Notes: generated by a model from the letters alone, not told the origin. A stretch of DNA of 64,000 nt from an uncultured Clostridia bacterium (GCA_946499275.1 CAMMRL010000002.1:17654-81653); one strand, 5' to 3'; shown: positions 1-8,435, counted from the first letter of the stretch. Numbers and translations: made by a program.

Positions 1-978
1 GACGAGGTGGAAGCGGTAACCGCCGGCCGGCGGGAATGCCGTCCGAGCCGTATACGCTATCTGCCCGTCGTGGAAGAGGCAATCCGCCGGCTGGAACCGG
101 CGGTGTCCGCCCGGTTGGGAGACAGGCTGAACAGCCGGTGGGTGTCCCTGCAGCTCCTTGACTGCGAAGAAACGCTCAAGGAAACGATGACGGAGTATCT
201 GGGTCTCTCCCTGTGGAACGACCCTGTAATCGCGGAAAAAATAAAGCAGGCCAAAACCAGCCTACTGGAACACGATATATCCGAGGACCGTCTCAAAGAT
301 ATCGTGGTTTCCTGCGTTATCCTTCGGGCGGAGGAGGTGTGCATGGACGCGGTTGCCTGCGGACAGGGCGGTTACAGCCGCTGGGATCGGAAAATCGACC
401 GGGTATTAACCAATAAATGGGTGGGAATTCCCCTGATGCTCCTGCTGCTGGTGGTTGTATTCTGGATTACGATTACCGGCGCGAATTACCCTTCCGAACT
501 CCTGACCGGCGGCCTTTTCTGGGTTGGCGACCGGCTGTCCGATTTTCTCGGCTGGGCGGGTGCTCCCGCCTGGCTTCAAGGCGCGCTGGTGGACGGCGTT
601 TATCGGGTGCTCGCTTGGGTGGTGGCGGTCATGCTGCCGCCCATGGCGATCTTTTTCCCGCTGTTTACCCTGCTGGAGGATTCCGGTTACCTCCCCCGCA
701 TCGCCTTCAACTTGGATAAATACTTTAAAAAAGCCTGTGCGTGCGGTAAGCACGCGCTGACCATGTGCATGGGCTTCGGCTGCAATGCCGCGGGGATTGT
801 GGGCTGTCGGATTATCGATTCCCCCCGGGAACGGCTGATCGCCACCATTACCAACAATTTTGTCCCCTGCAACGGGCGTTTTGCGCCACCATACAAAAGG
901 CAACAAAATGGCCGCCGGATAAGGCTTTCCCCCTATGGACATGTAAGAGGGAAAAGCGAAAACTGGCGGCGGCATTAA
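1..978 (+). CDS. feoB: FeoB ferrous iron transporter, front part, interrupted by a mobile element
   Basis: FeoB is a GTP-driven Fe(II) importer in the cytoplasmic membrane. The reading frame is already open at base 1, so the N-terminal G domain lies outside the window. What is seen is the helical region after the G domain, then the first membrane segments, starting around the motif KWVGIPLMLLLLVVVFW. The conserved Gate-type segment with MGFGCNAAGIVG and NNFVPCNGRF follows. Homology stops exactly after codon Phe of NGRF (base 881). The remaining ~30 codons to the stop at 978 come from the inserted element and do not resemble FeoB. The rest of the protein resumes at base 5563. As it stands the gene would give a truncated, presumably inactive transporter unless the element excises. 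Confidence 0.95.
   Translation, partial: DEVEAVTAGRRECRPSRIRYLPVVEEAIRRLEPAVSARLGDRLNSRWVSLQLLDCEETLKETMTEYLGLSLWNDPVIAEKIKQAKTSLLEHDISEDRLKDIVVSCVILRAEEVCMDAVACGQGGYSRWDRKIDRVLTNKWVGIPLMLLLLVVVFWITITGANYPSELLTGGLFWVGDRLSDFLGWAGAPAWLQGALVDGVYRVLAWVVAVMLPPMAIFFPLFTLLEDSGYLPRIAFNLDKYFKKACACGKHALTMCMGFGCNAAGIVGCRIIDSPRERLIATITNNFVPCNGRFAPPYKRQQNGRRIRLSPYGHVRGKSENWRRH
882..903 (+). repeat. Left end inverted repeat / attL arm of the feoB element
   Basis: Begins TGCGCCACCATAC and directly follows the TT at 880-881. It matches the reverse complement of 5539-5560 at 18 of 22 positions, differing at positions 7, 10, 12 and 17. A symmetrical pair of half-sites around a dinucleotide core is what a large serine recombinase recognises. 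Confidence 0.8.
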
Positions 979-981
979 TGC

Positions 982-1191
982 CTATTTGATGAACCCATCG
1001 GCTTCCCTTGCTTTCAGGTTTTCCAGGATTTTGTCAATTACGGCGATTTTCTGTTTCGTCGTCAGCCCGGATTGCTTGAGCTTTCTTTCAATAATCTCCA
1101 GATGGAACTCGCTTACCCTATCGGCAAGGGCACGGATACCATCGATGTCGGATTCATGGACGATAATATTCCGTATGCGGTTTTTGCGCAT
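982..1191 (-). CDS. Small hypothetical protein of the feoB element (69 aa)
   Basis: I do not recognise this protein. It has 69 residues, is charged and probably helical, and begins MRKNRIRNIIVHESDIDG. A very strong ribosome binding site (GGAAGGAGGGAGTGA) precedes the ATG at 1191, which argues that it is a real gene. It is transcribed divergently from the ldh-malic enzyme pair and ends about 100 bp inside the left end of the element. The location suggests an accessory of the element, such as a small DNA-binding or directionality protein, but no motif proves that. Confidence 0.6.
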   Translation of the reverse strand: MRKNRIRNIIVHESDIDGIRALADRVSEFHLEIIERKLKQSGLTTKQKIAVIDKILENLKAREADGFIK

Positions 1192-1340
1192 TCACTCCCT
1201 CCTTCCTTGAAGTCTACTTTCACCAAACATTGTATGAAGATATTGGTTTGTCCTATCACTGTGCGACCGTTTAGGTTAAAAGAAAATGAATCGAAAATGC
1301 ACGGAACCGGATACACCGTGAGGACGAAACCGCTCATATA

Positions 1341-1370
1341 TTGTAAAAAATGCGGGAGAAATCTTTACAA
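1341..1370. promoter_or_regulatory. Inverted repeat TTGTAAA-N16-TTTACAA overlapping the ldh -35 box
   Basis: TTGTAAA at 1341-1347 and TTTACAA at 1364-1370 form a perfect 7-bp inverted repeat. The right arm covers the -35 hexamer of the ldh promoter, so a protein bound here would block transcription. The half-sites recall the TTGT...ACAA ends of Rex (NADH sensor) operators, but the 16-bp spacing is longer than in a standard Rex site. Assignment to any regulator is a guess. Confidence 0.4.
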
Positions 1371-1392
1371 AGGTCAGCGACCGTGATATACT
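1364..1392 (+). promoter_or_regulatory. Sigma-A type promoter for ldh-malic enzyme
   Basis: TTTACA (1364-1369), a 17-bp spacer and TATACT (1387-1392) give a near-consensus vegetative promoter inside the element. The leader to the ldh ATG at 1529 would be about 130 nt. No terminator or riboswitch fold was recognised in it. This promoter makes the cargo independent of feoB transcription. Confidence 0.75.
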
Positions 1393-1528
1393 CTAAGCTA
1401 AATTAAAATGGGGGAGTAAGCGGTTTTATTTTTAATGCTGTGCCTTAGGCGGATTGGTAGATTCCCCTGGACGTACGCTTGCCCGTTCCATGGATTTAGG
1501 TTATATTCATATTAAGGGGATAAAACAT

Positions 1529-2482
1529 ATGAAAAAAGGGAAAAAAATCACCATACTGGGAGCAGGCAATGTAGGAGCTACCATCGCCTATACTTTGGCC
1601 ACGGATGGTATGGCTTCCGAAATTCTGCTGATCGACATCAACGAAAACAAGGCCCAGGGAGAGGCTATGGACATATTCCAAGGAACCCCTTTCTGCGCCC
1701 CGGTAAACATCCATGCCGGCGGATATGCGGATGCGATATATTCCGATGTGGTGGTTGTCACTATCGGTTTGGCCAGGAAGCCCGGTCAAACCCGCATTGA
1801 TCTGGCACAGTCGAATGTGGACATTATCAAATCGGTGATGCCCCAGATAACCCGTTATGCCCCGGATGCGGTATACGTAGTTGTCAGCAACCCTGTGGAT
1901 ATCATCACCTATGCTATTCTCAAAAATACCCATCTTTCGGAGCGCCAGGTGTTTGGTTCCGGTACCATGTTGGATTCCGCCAGGCTGCGTTCCCGATTGG
2001 CAGAACATGTGGGGCTCAACCCCCAAAATGTCCACGCCTATGTATTTGGTGAACACGGCGACACTTCCTTGATCCCATGGTCTTTGACCACTATCGCCGG
2101 GATGGAGATGAGCAAGTATTGCACCTACATCTGTGACCGGCACAACCAATGCGGTAAGGAAGAACTGAAGGAGATCGAGGAAGATGTCCGTACCGCCGGT
2201 GCAAAGGTCATCGCCTTGAAGGGGGCTACTTTTTATGCCATCGCCTTATCGGTACGGCGCATATGTGAAAGCATCCTGCGGGATACCGATTCGGTGATGA
2301 CCGTCTCCGCCATGATCCATAATCAATATGGGATTAACGACGTATGCCTGAGCCTTCCCTTTGCCGTAGGCGCTCATGGGATTCACCGGGCTATCGTCCC
2401 CCCGTTGACCGAAGCGGAAGAAGCATTGTTGCACAAAAGCGCCGATGCTCTCAAAGAAGTCATTGCCCAACTGAATATTTAA
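1529..2482 (+). CDS. ldh: L-lactate dehydrogenase
   Basis: Cytosolic NAD-dependent enzyme converting pyruvate and L-lactate; 317 residues, full length for the family. Visible are the Rossmann motif GAGNVG (11-16), Asp36 after the second strand (NAD preference), the loop KPGQTR with Gln87 as in lactate rather than malate dehydrogenases, Asp149/Arg152 and the catalytic His176 in GEHGD. The ATG at 1529 follows AAGGGGA; a longer frame from 1454 has no ribosome site and would add unrelated residues. It is the first gene of a two-gene unit with malic enzyme, 33 bp downstream, both carried by the feoB element. LDH and malic enzyme meet at pyruvate, so together they could interconvert malate and lactate with NADH recycling (inference). 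Confidence 0.93.
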   Translation: MKKGKKITILGAGNVGATIAYTLATDGMASEILLIDINENKAQGEAMDIFQGTPFCAPVNIHAGGYADAIYSDVVVVTIGLARKPGQTRIDLAQSNVDIIKSVMPQITRYAPDAVYVVVSNPVDIITYAILKNTHLSERQVFGSGTMLDSARLRSRLAEHVGLNPQNVHAYVFGEHGDTSLIPWSLTTIAGMEMSKYCTYICDRHNQCGKEELKEIEEDVRTAGAKVIALKGATFYAIALSVRRICESILRDTDSVMTVSAMIHNQYGINDVCLSLPFAVGAHGIHRAIVPPLTEAEEALLHKSADALKEVIAQLNI

Positions 2483-2515
2483 TGATGCCAATTAAATTGA
2501 AAGGACTGCATAAGA

Positions 2516-3688
2516 ATGGATTACGCTGTTGAATCTCTCAAAAAGCACAAGGAATGGAAGGGCAAAATTGAGGTAATCTGCCGCGCTCCTCTGGAAACGA
2601 AGGATGACCTATCTCTGGCCTACACCCCGGGCGTAGCCCAGCCTTGCTTGGAAATTCAAAAGGATGTCAGCCTAAGCTATGATCTGACGCGCCGCTCGAA
2701 TCTGGTGGCGGTTGTTACCGACGGCACCGCTGTTCTGGGTCTGGGGGACATCGGCCCGGAAGCCGGTATGCCGGTGATGGAAGGAAAATGTGCTTTGTTC
2801 AAGGCCTTTGGCGATGTCGATGCAATACCGCTGTGTATCCGTTCCAAAGAGGTTGACGACATTGTCAACACAGTCCGTCTGCTTGCCGGAAGCTTCGGTG
2901 GTGTCAATTTGGAGGATATCTCCGCTCCCCGCTGCTTTGAGATTGAGCGCCGTCTCAAAGAATGCTGTGACATTCCGATTTTCCATGACGACCAGCATGG
3001 CACCGCCGTTGTAACCCTGGCCGCTATGCTCAACGCCCTGAAATTGACCGGTAAAAAGCTGGACGAAATCCGTGTAGTCACCAGCGGCGCCGGCGCTGCA
3101 GGCATTGCCATCATCCGCTTGCTCATCGCTATGGGGCTGAAGGATGTGGTGTTGTGCGACCGTCAAGGCGCCATCTACCAGGGACGTGAAAACCTAAATA
3201 CCGAAAAGGCGGAAATGGCCGCCATCACCAATAAGGAGTGCCGTAAAGGCACGCTGGCCGATGTACTGAAGGGGGCCGATGTATTTATCGGTGTCTCCGC
3301 CCCCAACTGTGTCACCCAGGAAATGGTCCGGTCCATGGCGCCCAATCCCATCCTTTTCCCGATGGCTAATCCGGTGCCGGAGATCATGCCTGACCTGGCT
3401 AAAGAGGCCGGCGCCGCCGTCGTAGGTACCGGCCGCAGCGACTTCCCCAACCAGATCAACAACGTGCTGGCTTTCCCCGGCATTTTTAGAGGTGCGCTGG
3501 ATGTGCGTGCTAGCGATATTAACGATGAAATGAAGATCGCAGCCGCCCAAGCGATTGCCTCTTTTGTGACCGAGGATAAGCTTTCACCGGATTATATCAT
3601 CCCCAGCGCCCTGGATCGCAATGTGGCCAAAGCAGTGGCGGAGGCAGTGGCGGAAGCCGCCCGGAAAACCGGTGTGGCCAGAATCTAA
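2516..3688 (+). CDS. NAD(P)-dependent malic enzyme (malate to pyruvate + CO2)
   Basis: Oxidative decarboxylation of malate. At 390 residues it is the short bacterial form without a phosphotransacetylase tail. Seen are LAYTPGVAQP with the catalytic Tyr36, the glycine-rich TDGTAVLGLGDIG, EGKCALFK with the catalytic Lys91, the metal-binding acidic motif FHDDQHGT, the Rossmann GAGAAG, and the C-terminal NVLAFPGIFRGALD typical of the family. The ATG at 2516 lies 33 bp after ldh and is followed by a good terminator, so the two genes form one transcript. Cofactor preference (NAD or NADP) cannot be decided from the sequence alone. Confidence 0.93.
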   Translation: MDYAVESLKKHKEWKGKIEVICRAPLETKDDLSLAYTPGVAQPCLEIQKDVSLSYDLTRRSNLVAVVTDGTAVLGLGDIGPEAGMPVMEGKCALFKAFGDVDAIPLCIRSKEVDDIVNTVRLLAGSFGGVNLEDISAPRCFEIERRLKECCDIPIFHDDQHGTAVVTLAAMLNALKLTGKKLDEIRVVTSGAGAAGIAIIRLLIAMGLKDVVLCDRQGAIYQGRENLNTEKAEMAAITNKECRKGTLADVLKGADVFIGVSAPNCVTQEMVRSMAPNPILFPMANPVPEIMPDLAKEAGAAVVGTGRSDFPNQINNVLAFPGIFRGALDVRASDINDEMKIAAAQAIASFVTEDKLSPDYIIPSALDRNVAKAVAEAVAEAARKTGVARI

Positions 3689-3738
3689 AACATACGGACA
3701 AAACAATCAGCCGCTATCCTGGATATCAAAGATATAAA

Positions 3739-3778
3739 AAAACTTGTGGGGCATAGGCCGTGACCCACAAGTTTTTTT
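3739..3778 (+). terminator. Rho-independent terminator after the ldh-malic enzyme unit
   Basis: AAAACTTGTGGG pairs with CCCACAAGTTTT across a 13-nt loop, followed by T residues. It ends the cargo transcript before the recombinase gene. Confidence 0.85.
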
Positions 3779-3854
3779 ATATCTATGTATCCCTCTGCCG
3801 ACTGTTATCCGCATTTACAACATATATTTGATGTGTAAGGGCGGTGAATAGCGA

Positions 3855-5516
3855 TTGCAGTTTTTTATTTACAGCCGCAAGTCGGTTTACACAGGTAAAG
3901 GCGAGAGCATTGAAAACCAGATTGAAATGTGCCGGCAGTACATTCACACCAAGTTTCCGGAAGCCTGTGATTCGGACATCGCGGTGTATGAAGATGAAGG
4001 CTTTTCGGCCAAGAATACGGATCGGCCACAGTTTCAGCAAATGCTGCGGGACATCCCACGGAAAAAACCGGATTTTGTCGTCTGCTACCGGCTTGATCGG
4101 ATTAGCCGCAACGTCAGTGATTTTTCCGCTTTGATTGAGGACTTGAATGACCGCAGTATTTCCTTTGTCTGCATCAAAGAGGAATTCGATACATCCAAGC
4201 CTATGGGCAAGGCCATGATGTACATTGCGTCGGTTTTCGCGCAATTAGAGAGGGAAACCATCGCGGAACGCGTGCGGGATAACATGCTTATGCTGGCCCG
4301 CACAGGACGATGGCTCGGCGGGACGACACCGACCGGATATACCTCCGAGAAGCAGCAGGAAATCATCATTGACGGAAAAGTGAAAACCTCCTGTAAGCTG
4401 AAGGAGAAACCCGATGAACTCCTTGCCGTGGACATGATGTTCGAGAAGTTCTTGGAACTGCGCAGTATAACGGGCGTGAGCAAATCCTTGATAAAACAAG
4501 GGATCCGGTCCCGCAGCGGTCAATATTATTCCCTACCCGGCATCAAGGAAATCCTGCAAAATCCGGTTTATTGTACAGCGGATAAAGATGCTCTCGATTA
4601 CTTCATCGCCCAAAGTTCCGACGTTTGCTTTGAGGAAAAGGACTGCTCGGACAAACACGGCCTGCTTGCCTATAACAAGCGGGATTATACAAAAAAGCAC
4701 GCTCCGCGCCAGGCAATGGACAAATGGATTATCGCCATAGGAAAGCACAAGGGGCGGATACCCGGCAAGAAATGGGTAGCGGTTCAGACCATCATCGAGG
4801 AGAATATTCCGACAGGGGAAAAGCCCGCAAAAATGCACAACAATTATTCTTTACTATCCGGCCTGATTTTCTGCGGCAAATGCGGGAACCGCATGTTCGC
4901 CAAGGCTCGCTACGGCAAAGGCGCGACGCCGGGGCTATTCGACTATGTGTGCAACAACAAACTGCGGGGCGGAACAGGACTATGCGACTGCCAGAATATC
5001 GGCGGCAGGCAGGCCGATGATAAGGTATGCGAATACCTGATGAAATACACTGTCGAAAGCTCCCATATTGTTCAGTTGTTGGAAAAGTTGAGACGCGACG
5101 TACAAGGGCAGGCGAGGGAAACCCCACTGGACGTTATCGAGTTACGGCTCAGCAAGTGTAATGAAGAAATGAATAATCTTGTGCACTCTCTTTCACAAGG
5201 GGAACTCAGTCCGGCTTTTATTCAGCGCGTCAATGCCCGGGCCGGTGAGCTGGACAAGGAGATCTCCGCTCTCGTAGAGGAACGCGACCGGCTGCAAAGC
5301 GACGTGGATCACATAACCGATGCGAAAATGCAGATAAAAATGCTGGCTGCTGCCTTGTCCGGCCTGAAAGACAACTTTGCCATACTCTCCGTTCATGAAA
5401 GACGGACCTTAATCCGGTTGCTCGTACAGAAAATCGTCTGGGACGGGAAGGACTTACATATTTATATGGACGGCGGGCAGCAATCTGTAAGCGGTCTCCT
5501 CATGGAAAGCGTATAA
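3855..5516 (+). CDS. Large serine recombinase of the feoB element
   Basis: Site-specific recombinase of 553 residues, expected to cut and rejoin the att sites through a phosphoserine link. The N-terminal resolvase domain shows FIYSRKS (catalytic Ser10 by analogy with YARVS), YRLDRISRN, and the ERETIAERVRDNM helix that leads to DNA. A recombinase domain, a zinc ribbon (FCGKCGNRM ... CNN ... CDC) and a C-terminal coiled coil (about 430-500) follow, the layout of TnpX/integrase-type enzymes. The TTG at 3855 is chosen because it gives the full N terminus and follows a GGCGGTG-type site. The gene ends 44 bp from the right end of the element, as is usual. No separate directionality factor is obvious except possibly the 69-aa ORF. 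Confidence 0.93.
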   Translation: MQFFIYSRKSVYTGKGESIENQIEMCRQYIHTKFPEACDSDIAVYEDEGFSAKNTDRPQFQQMLRDIPRKKPDFVVCYRLDRISRNVSDFSALIEDLNDRSISFVCIKEEFDTSKPMGKAMMYIASVFAQLERETIAERVRDNMLMLARTGRWLGGTTPTGYTSEKQQEIIIDGKVKTSCKLKEKPDELLAVDMMFEKFLELRSITGVSKSLIKQGIRSRSGQYYSLPGIKEILQNPVYCTADKDALDYFIAQSSDVCFEEKDCSDKHGLLAYNKRDYTKKHAPRQAMDKWIIAIGKHKGRIPGKKWVAVQTIIEENIPTGEKPAKMHNNYSLLSGLIFCGKCGNRMFAKARYGKGATPGLFDYVCNNKLRGGTGLCDCQNIGGRQADDKVCEYLMKYTVESSHIVQLLEKLRRDVQGQARETPLDVIELRLSKCNEEMNNLVHSLSQGELSPAFIQRVNARAGELDKEISALVEERDRLQSDVDHITDAKMQIKMLAAALSGLKDNFAILSVHERRTLIRLLVQKIVWDGKDLHIYMDGGQQSVSGLLMESV

Positions 5517-5538
5517 AACCGCGAAACCCGGAGTTAAC

Positions 5539-5560
5539 TTGCCCTTTGGACGGCGGCGCA
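5539..5560 (-). repeat. Right end inverted repeat / attR arm of the feoB element
   Basis: On the minus strand it reads TGCGCCGCCGTCC and onward, the partner of 882-903. It abuts the TT at 5561-5562, after which FeoB coding sequence resumes (CCCTACGCTG, Pro-Thr-Leu). Confidence 0.8.
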
Positions 5561-6295
5561 TTCCCTACGCTGATCGCCATCATCAGCATGTTTTTCGTCG
5601 GGTTCCAGGCAGGGCCAGTGTCCGGTCTCCTGTCCACATTGCTGCTGACCGGCGTGATTGTACTCGGTGTGTGTATGACCTTCCTAATCTCCCGCCTGCT
5701 GTCCAAGACCATCCTAAAGGGGGTCCCCTCCTCCTTCACGCTGGAACTGCCCCCCTACCGGCGGCCTCAGATCGGCAAAGTCATCCTCCGTTCGATTTTT
5801 GACCGCACCCTTTTCGTCCTCGGCCGGGCGGCGGCGGTGGCGGCCCCGGCCGGGCTGCTGATCTGGCTGCTGGCCAACATCACCGTGGGGGATCTGAGCT
5901 TGCTGGCCCACTGTACCGGATTTCTGGACCCATTCGCCCGGCTGTTCGGGTTAGACGGCGTGATCCTGATGGCCTTTATCCTCGGCTTCCCCGCCAATGA
6001 AATTGTGATCCCGATCATCATCATGAGCTACATGGCCACCGGCAGCCTGGTGGAGATGGATAACTTGAACGCATTGAAGGAGTTGCTGGTAAGCAACGGT
6101 TGGACTTGGTTGACCGCGGTATGTACCATGCTGTTCTCCCTGATGCACTGGCCCTGTTCCACCACCTGCCTGACCATCCGGAAAGAAACGCAGAGCTGGA
6201 AATGGACCGCCGTTTCCTTCCTGGTGCCTACAGCTACCGGCCTGATTATCTGCGGCGCCGTAGCAAGCGTGGCCCGCCTGTGCGGGCTGGCATAA
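5546..6295 (+). CDS. feoB: FeoB ferrous iron transporter, rear part, after the element
   Basis: C-terminal half of FeoB. Homology begins at FPTLIAIISMFF, directly after the right end of the element (base 5563), and runs through the remaining membrane segments. These include the FPANEIVIPIIIM helix and the WPCSTTCLTIRKET stretch typical of the FeoB end. The few codons before 5563, from a TTG at 5546, are element sequence. No stop or frameshift is visible in either half, which argues that the disruption is recent or reversible. Alone this fragment would not transport iron. Confidence 0.93.
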   Translation: MDGGAFPTLIAIISMFFVGFQAGPVSGLLSTLLLTGVIVLGVCMTFLISRLLSKTILKGVPSSFTLELPPYRRPQIGKVILRSIFDRTLFVLGRAAAVAAPAGLLIWLLANITVGDLSLLAHCTGFLDPFARLFGLDGVILMAFILGFPANEIVIPIIIMSYMATGSLVEMDNLNALKELLVSNGWTWLTAVCTMLFSLMHWPCSTTCLTIRKETQSWKWTAVSFLVPTATGLIICGAVASVARLCGLA

Positions 6296-6296
6296 C

Positions 6297-7097
6297 TCAG
6301 TATCCGAGAAGCCAAAAGCGGCAGACTGCCGCGAATTCCCGCACCCAGTAGCATTCCAGCAGATGCAGCGGTGTCCGGCAGGTCGCCGGCCCCACCTGCC
6401 CGAGCCCCTCCTTCTTTGCCAGGGATTGGGCACGGTACTGGTGGAATTCCTGGGTGGCGATCACCACATGGGGGTTCAGTCCCTCGGCAGCAATGATCTC
6501 CCGGGAAAAGCGGATGTTTTCCTCGGTATTGGTGGAGCGGTCCTCCTGGTAAATCCGGGCGGGATCCACCCCTTTTTCCACCAGGTAATTGTACATCACC
6601 TGGGCTTCGGGATATTCCTCGTCGCTCCCTTGCCCGCCGGAAACAATGCAGACGGACGCAGGATTATCCTCCAGGTACTTGACGGTGGTGTTCAACCGGT
6701 CGGCCAGCATCCGGCTCGGCTGGTCGCCGGTGATCGCCGCGCCGAGCACGATCACCGTCGCGTTGCGCTCCGGTTGCTTCGCCGCGGCGTGGAGCATGAC
6801 GCCGGAAGCGGCGACAAAGAGTGCCAGCAGCAAAAATACCAGTACAAACACAATCCCCATCATGATACGTCCCACCCGTGTTTTCCAGATTTTTTGCAGC
6901 GCTGTACGCACTTTTTCCCAAAACAACCCGGCCAAAAGCAGGCAAAGAAAGCCGGGAATGGATATCAGCACGCCGGCGTTCGTGATGCCGGAGAACAGCG
7001 GTAGGCAAGACCACACCAAAAACAGCCCGGCCGCCAGAGTAAACAGGAACCGGAGGATTTCGATCCAAGATATCCGCGCCTTTGTAAGTTGATCCAT
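6297..7097 (-). CDS. YdcF/SanA-like DUF218 membrane protein
   Basis: Two or three hydrophobic helices in the first ~110 residues anchor the protein. The rest is a DUF218 domain: VLGAAITGDQPS, RLNTTVKYL, VSGGQGSDE, STNTEENIRFS and ATQEFHQYRA are the recognised family blocks. Family members (YdcF, SanA, ElyC) are linked to envelope integrity and possibly cell-wall precursor metabolism, but the reaction is not established. I chose the ATG at 7097, seven bases after AGAGGTG; a GTG three codons upstream overlaps the ribosome site. It converges on feoB with only 1 bp between the stop codons. Confidence 0.85.
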   Translation of the reverse strand: MDQLTKARISWIEILRFLFTLAAGLFLVWSCLPLFSGITNAGVLISIPGFLCLLLAGLFWEKVRTALQKIWKTRVGRIMMGIVFVLVFLLLALFVAASGVMLHAAAKQPERNATVIVLGAAITGDQPSRMLADRLNTTVKYLEDNPASVCIVSGGQGSDEEYPEAQVMYNYLVEKGVDPARIYQEDRSTNTEENIRFSREIIAAEGLNPHVVIATQEFHQYRAQSLAKKEGLGQVGPATCRTPLHLLECYWVREFAAVCRFWLLGY

Positions 7098-7165
7098 AAA
7101 GGGCACCTCTTGTCTTTAAAAACGTTTGCTGTCCTTAATGGTACAGGAGAAAAGTGAAAAGCACA

Positions 7166-7196
7166 AGCGAGGATTTCTTAAGAAATCCTCGCTTTT
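7166..7196. terminator. Perfect palindromic terminator hairpin
   Basis: A self-complementary 30-bp palindrome (AAGCGAGGATTTCTT and its complement) followed on the plus strand by TTTTTT. It lies between the permease stop (7242) and ydcF. The better T-run is on the plus strand, where it could stop feoB read-through; on the minus strand it could end the permease transcript. Confidence 0.7.
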
Positions 7197-7241
7197 TTCG
7201 AAATCTTTATACAACACCGACAGGACACCGCCAAAATCGGA

Positions 7242-8435
7242 TTATTCCTGCCGCAGAGCGTCCACCGGCCGGAGCTTGGATGCTTTTACAGCGGGATATA
7301 CGCCGAATAATGCGCCAAGCAGGACGGAAAAGAGGATTAGATAGACAAAATCCGTCCAGACGACAGGGATCGACAGCTGGAAAAGATACGCCCCGACCAG
7401 CCCTACCCCGCCGCCGATCAGGATCCCGACCAAGCTGCCCAGCAGAGAAATCACCACGGCTTCCACCAGGAATTCCCACAGAATCCGGCCGCGGGACGCG
7501 CCGATCGCCTTTTTTACGCCGATTTCCCGGGTTCGCTCACTGACCGAGACCAGCATAATGGTCATGATCCCCAGGCCGGACACCACCAGAGAAATGCCGC
7601 TGATAACCGTCAGTACCAGGCTGACGATGTCCAATAGGTTTCCCAGCCGGTCCCGTTGGGTAGCCAGGTTATCGGTGCGGAAATACCCTTCGGTGTCGGT
7701 GGAACGCTCCAGGCGGCTCAGCAGCATATTTTCGGTCAGGGAAACATCCGCCCCGGCGCTTACCCGAACCGCGACCTGGTCAAAATTGTTCCGCCCGGTG
7801 ATGGCCTGTAGGGTACTGTAGGGGATGTACACCATGCCGGGGATAAATTCCCCCAGGCTCTGGAGCAAGGAACTCCCCGCTTCGGCGATCCCCACAATCT
7901 CGAATTCTTCCTGTGTCCCGCCAACTTGGAGCTGAATGGTTTTTCCTGTGATATTCGTCCGCCCATAAGCCGCTTTGGCCAAAGTCTCATCCACCACACA
8001 GATCATGGAAGCGGATTTCACATCCCCTTTGGAAATCAGCCTACCGTGGACCAGGTTCAGGGAAATCGCCTGTTTAGCCCCCGCATCGATGCCGCAGACC
8101 AGCGTACTGCTTTGCAGGTCCCGCAGGGTCGATGTCGAGTATTCGATCATCAGCGGCATGGCAGAATCCACGTTGCTGGTGCTGCGGATCAGGTTGAGGT
8201 TTTCTTCCGACAGGCCGGATTCTCCCTCCGTACCGACGGATGCGTTGGTGCTGATGGACAGCCCGCTGATCCCCAAGTTCTCCAGTTCGCTATTTACCGC
8301 CGTTTTCCCGGCGGTGCTGATCAGGGAGACAATTACCACCATAGTCACGCCGATGGTGATGCTCCCCATCGTAAGAAACGTCCGCATCCGCTTGCGGGCC
8401 AGGCTTTTCAGCGCGCAGGAGAGGATATCACGCAT
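7242..8435 (-). CDS. MacB/FtsX-type ABC transporter permease
   Basis: 397 residues with one N-terminal helix, a large extracytoplasmic MacB-PCD domain (about 45-230) and three C-terminal helices including the FtsX block TREIGVKKAIGASRGRILWEF. Such permeases do not transport through a channel; they drive a periplasmic or extracellular adaptor to export peptides or drugs. The adaptor gene overlaps it upstream by 8 bp. A matching ATPase gene, normally adjacent, is absent from this locus. Confidence 0.9.
   Translation of the reverse strand: MRDILSCALKSLARKRMRTFLTMGSITIGVTMVVIVSLISTAGKTAVNSELENLGISGLSISTNASVGTEGESGLSEENLNLIRSTSNVDSAMPLMIEYSTSTLRDLQSSTLVCGIDAGAKQAISLNLVHGRLISKGDVKSASMICVVDETLAKAAYGRTNITGKTIQLQVGGTQEEFEIVGIAEAGSSLLQSLGEFIPGMVYIPYSTLQAITGRNNFDQVAVRVSAGADVSLTENMLLSRLERSTDTEGYFRTDNLATQRDRLGNLLDIVSLVLTVISGISLVVSGLGIMTIMLVSVSERTREIGVKKAIGASRGRILWEFLVEAVVISLLGSLVGILIGGGVGLVGAYLFQLSIPVVWTDFVYLILFSVLLGALFGVYPAVKASKLRPVDALRQE

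Larger units (their letters stand above)
882..5560 (+). mobile_element. 4.68-kb serine-recombinase element inserted in feoB
   Basis: The element lies between the two halves of feoB. It carries a large serine recombinase next to its right end, a lactate dehydrogenase, a malic enzyme and a small ORF. The two ends are 22-bp imperfect inverted repeats (882-903 and 5539-5560, 18 of 22 identical by eye). Each adjoins a TT dinucleotide (880-881 and 5561-5562) that is the likely crossover core. Joining ...CGGGCG-T to CCCTACG... through one TT restores Asn-Gly-Arg-Phe-Pro-Thr, the expected FeoB sequence. No relaxase, conjugation, replication or phage genes are present, so it looks like a non-conjugative element that moves or excises through its own recombinase. 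Boundaries are read from the sequence; mobility is inferred. Confidence 0.88.

Noticed and set aside
1440..1480. Stretch in the ldh leader that looks a little like a tRNA (GCCTTAGGCGGATTGGTAGATTCC style).
   Set aside because: No acceptor stem, anticodon arm or T-arm could be folded.
1..6295. feoB as a decayed pseudogene.
   Set aside because: Both halves are open and conserved, and they rejoin in frame when the element is removed; a reversible interruption fits better than decay.
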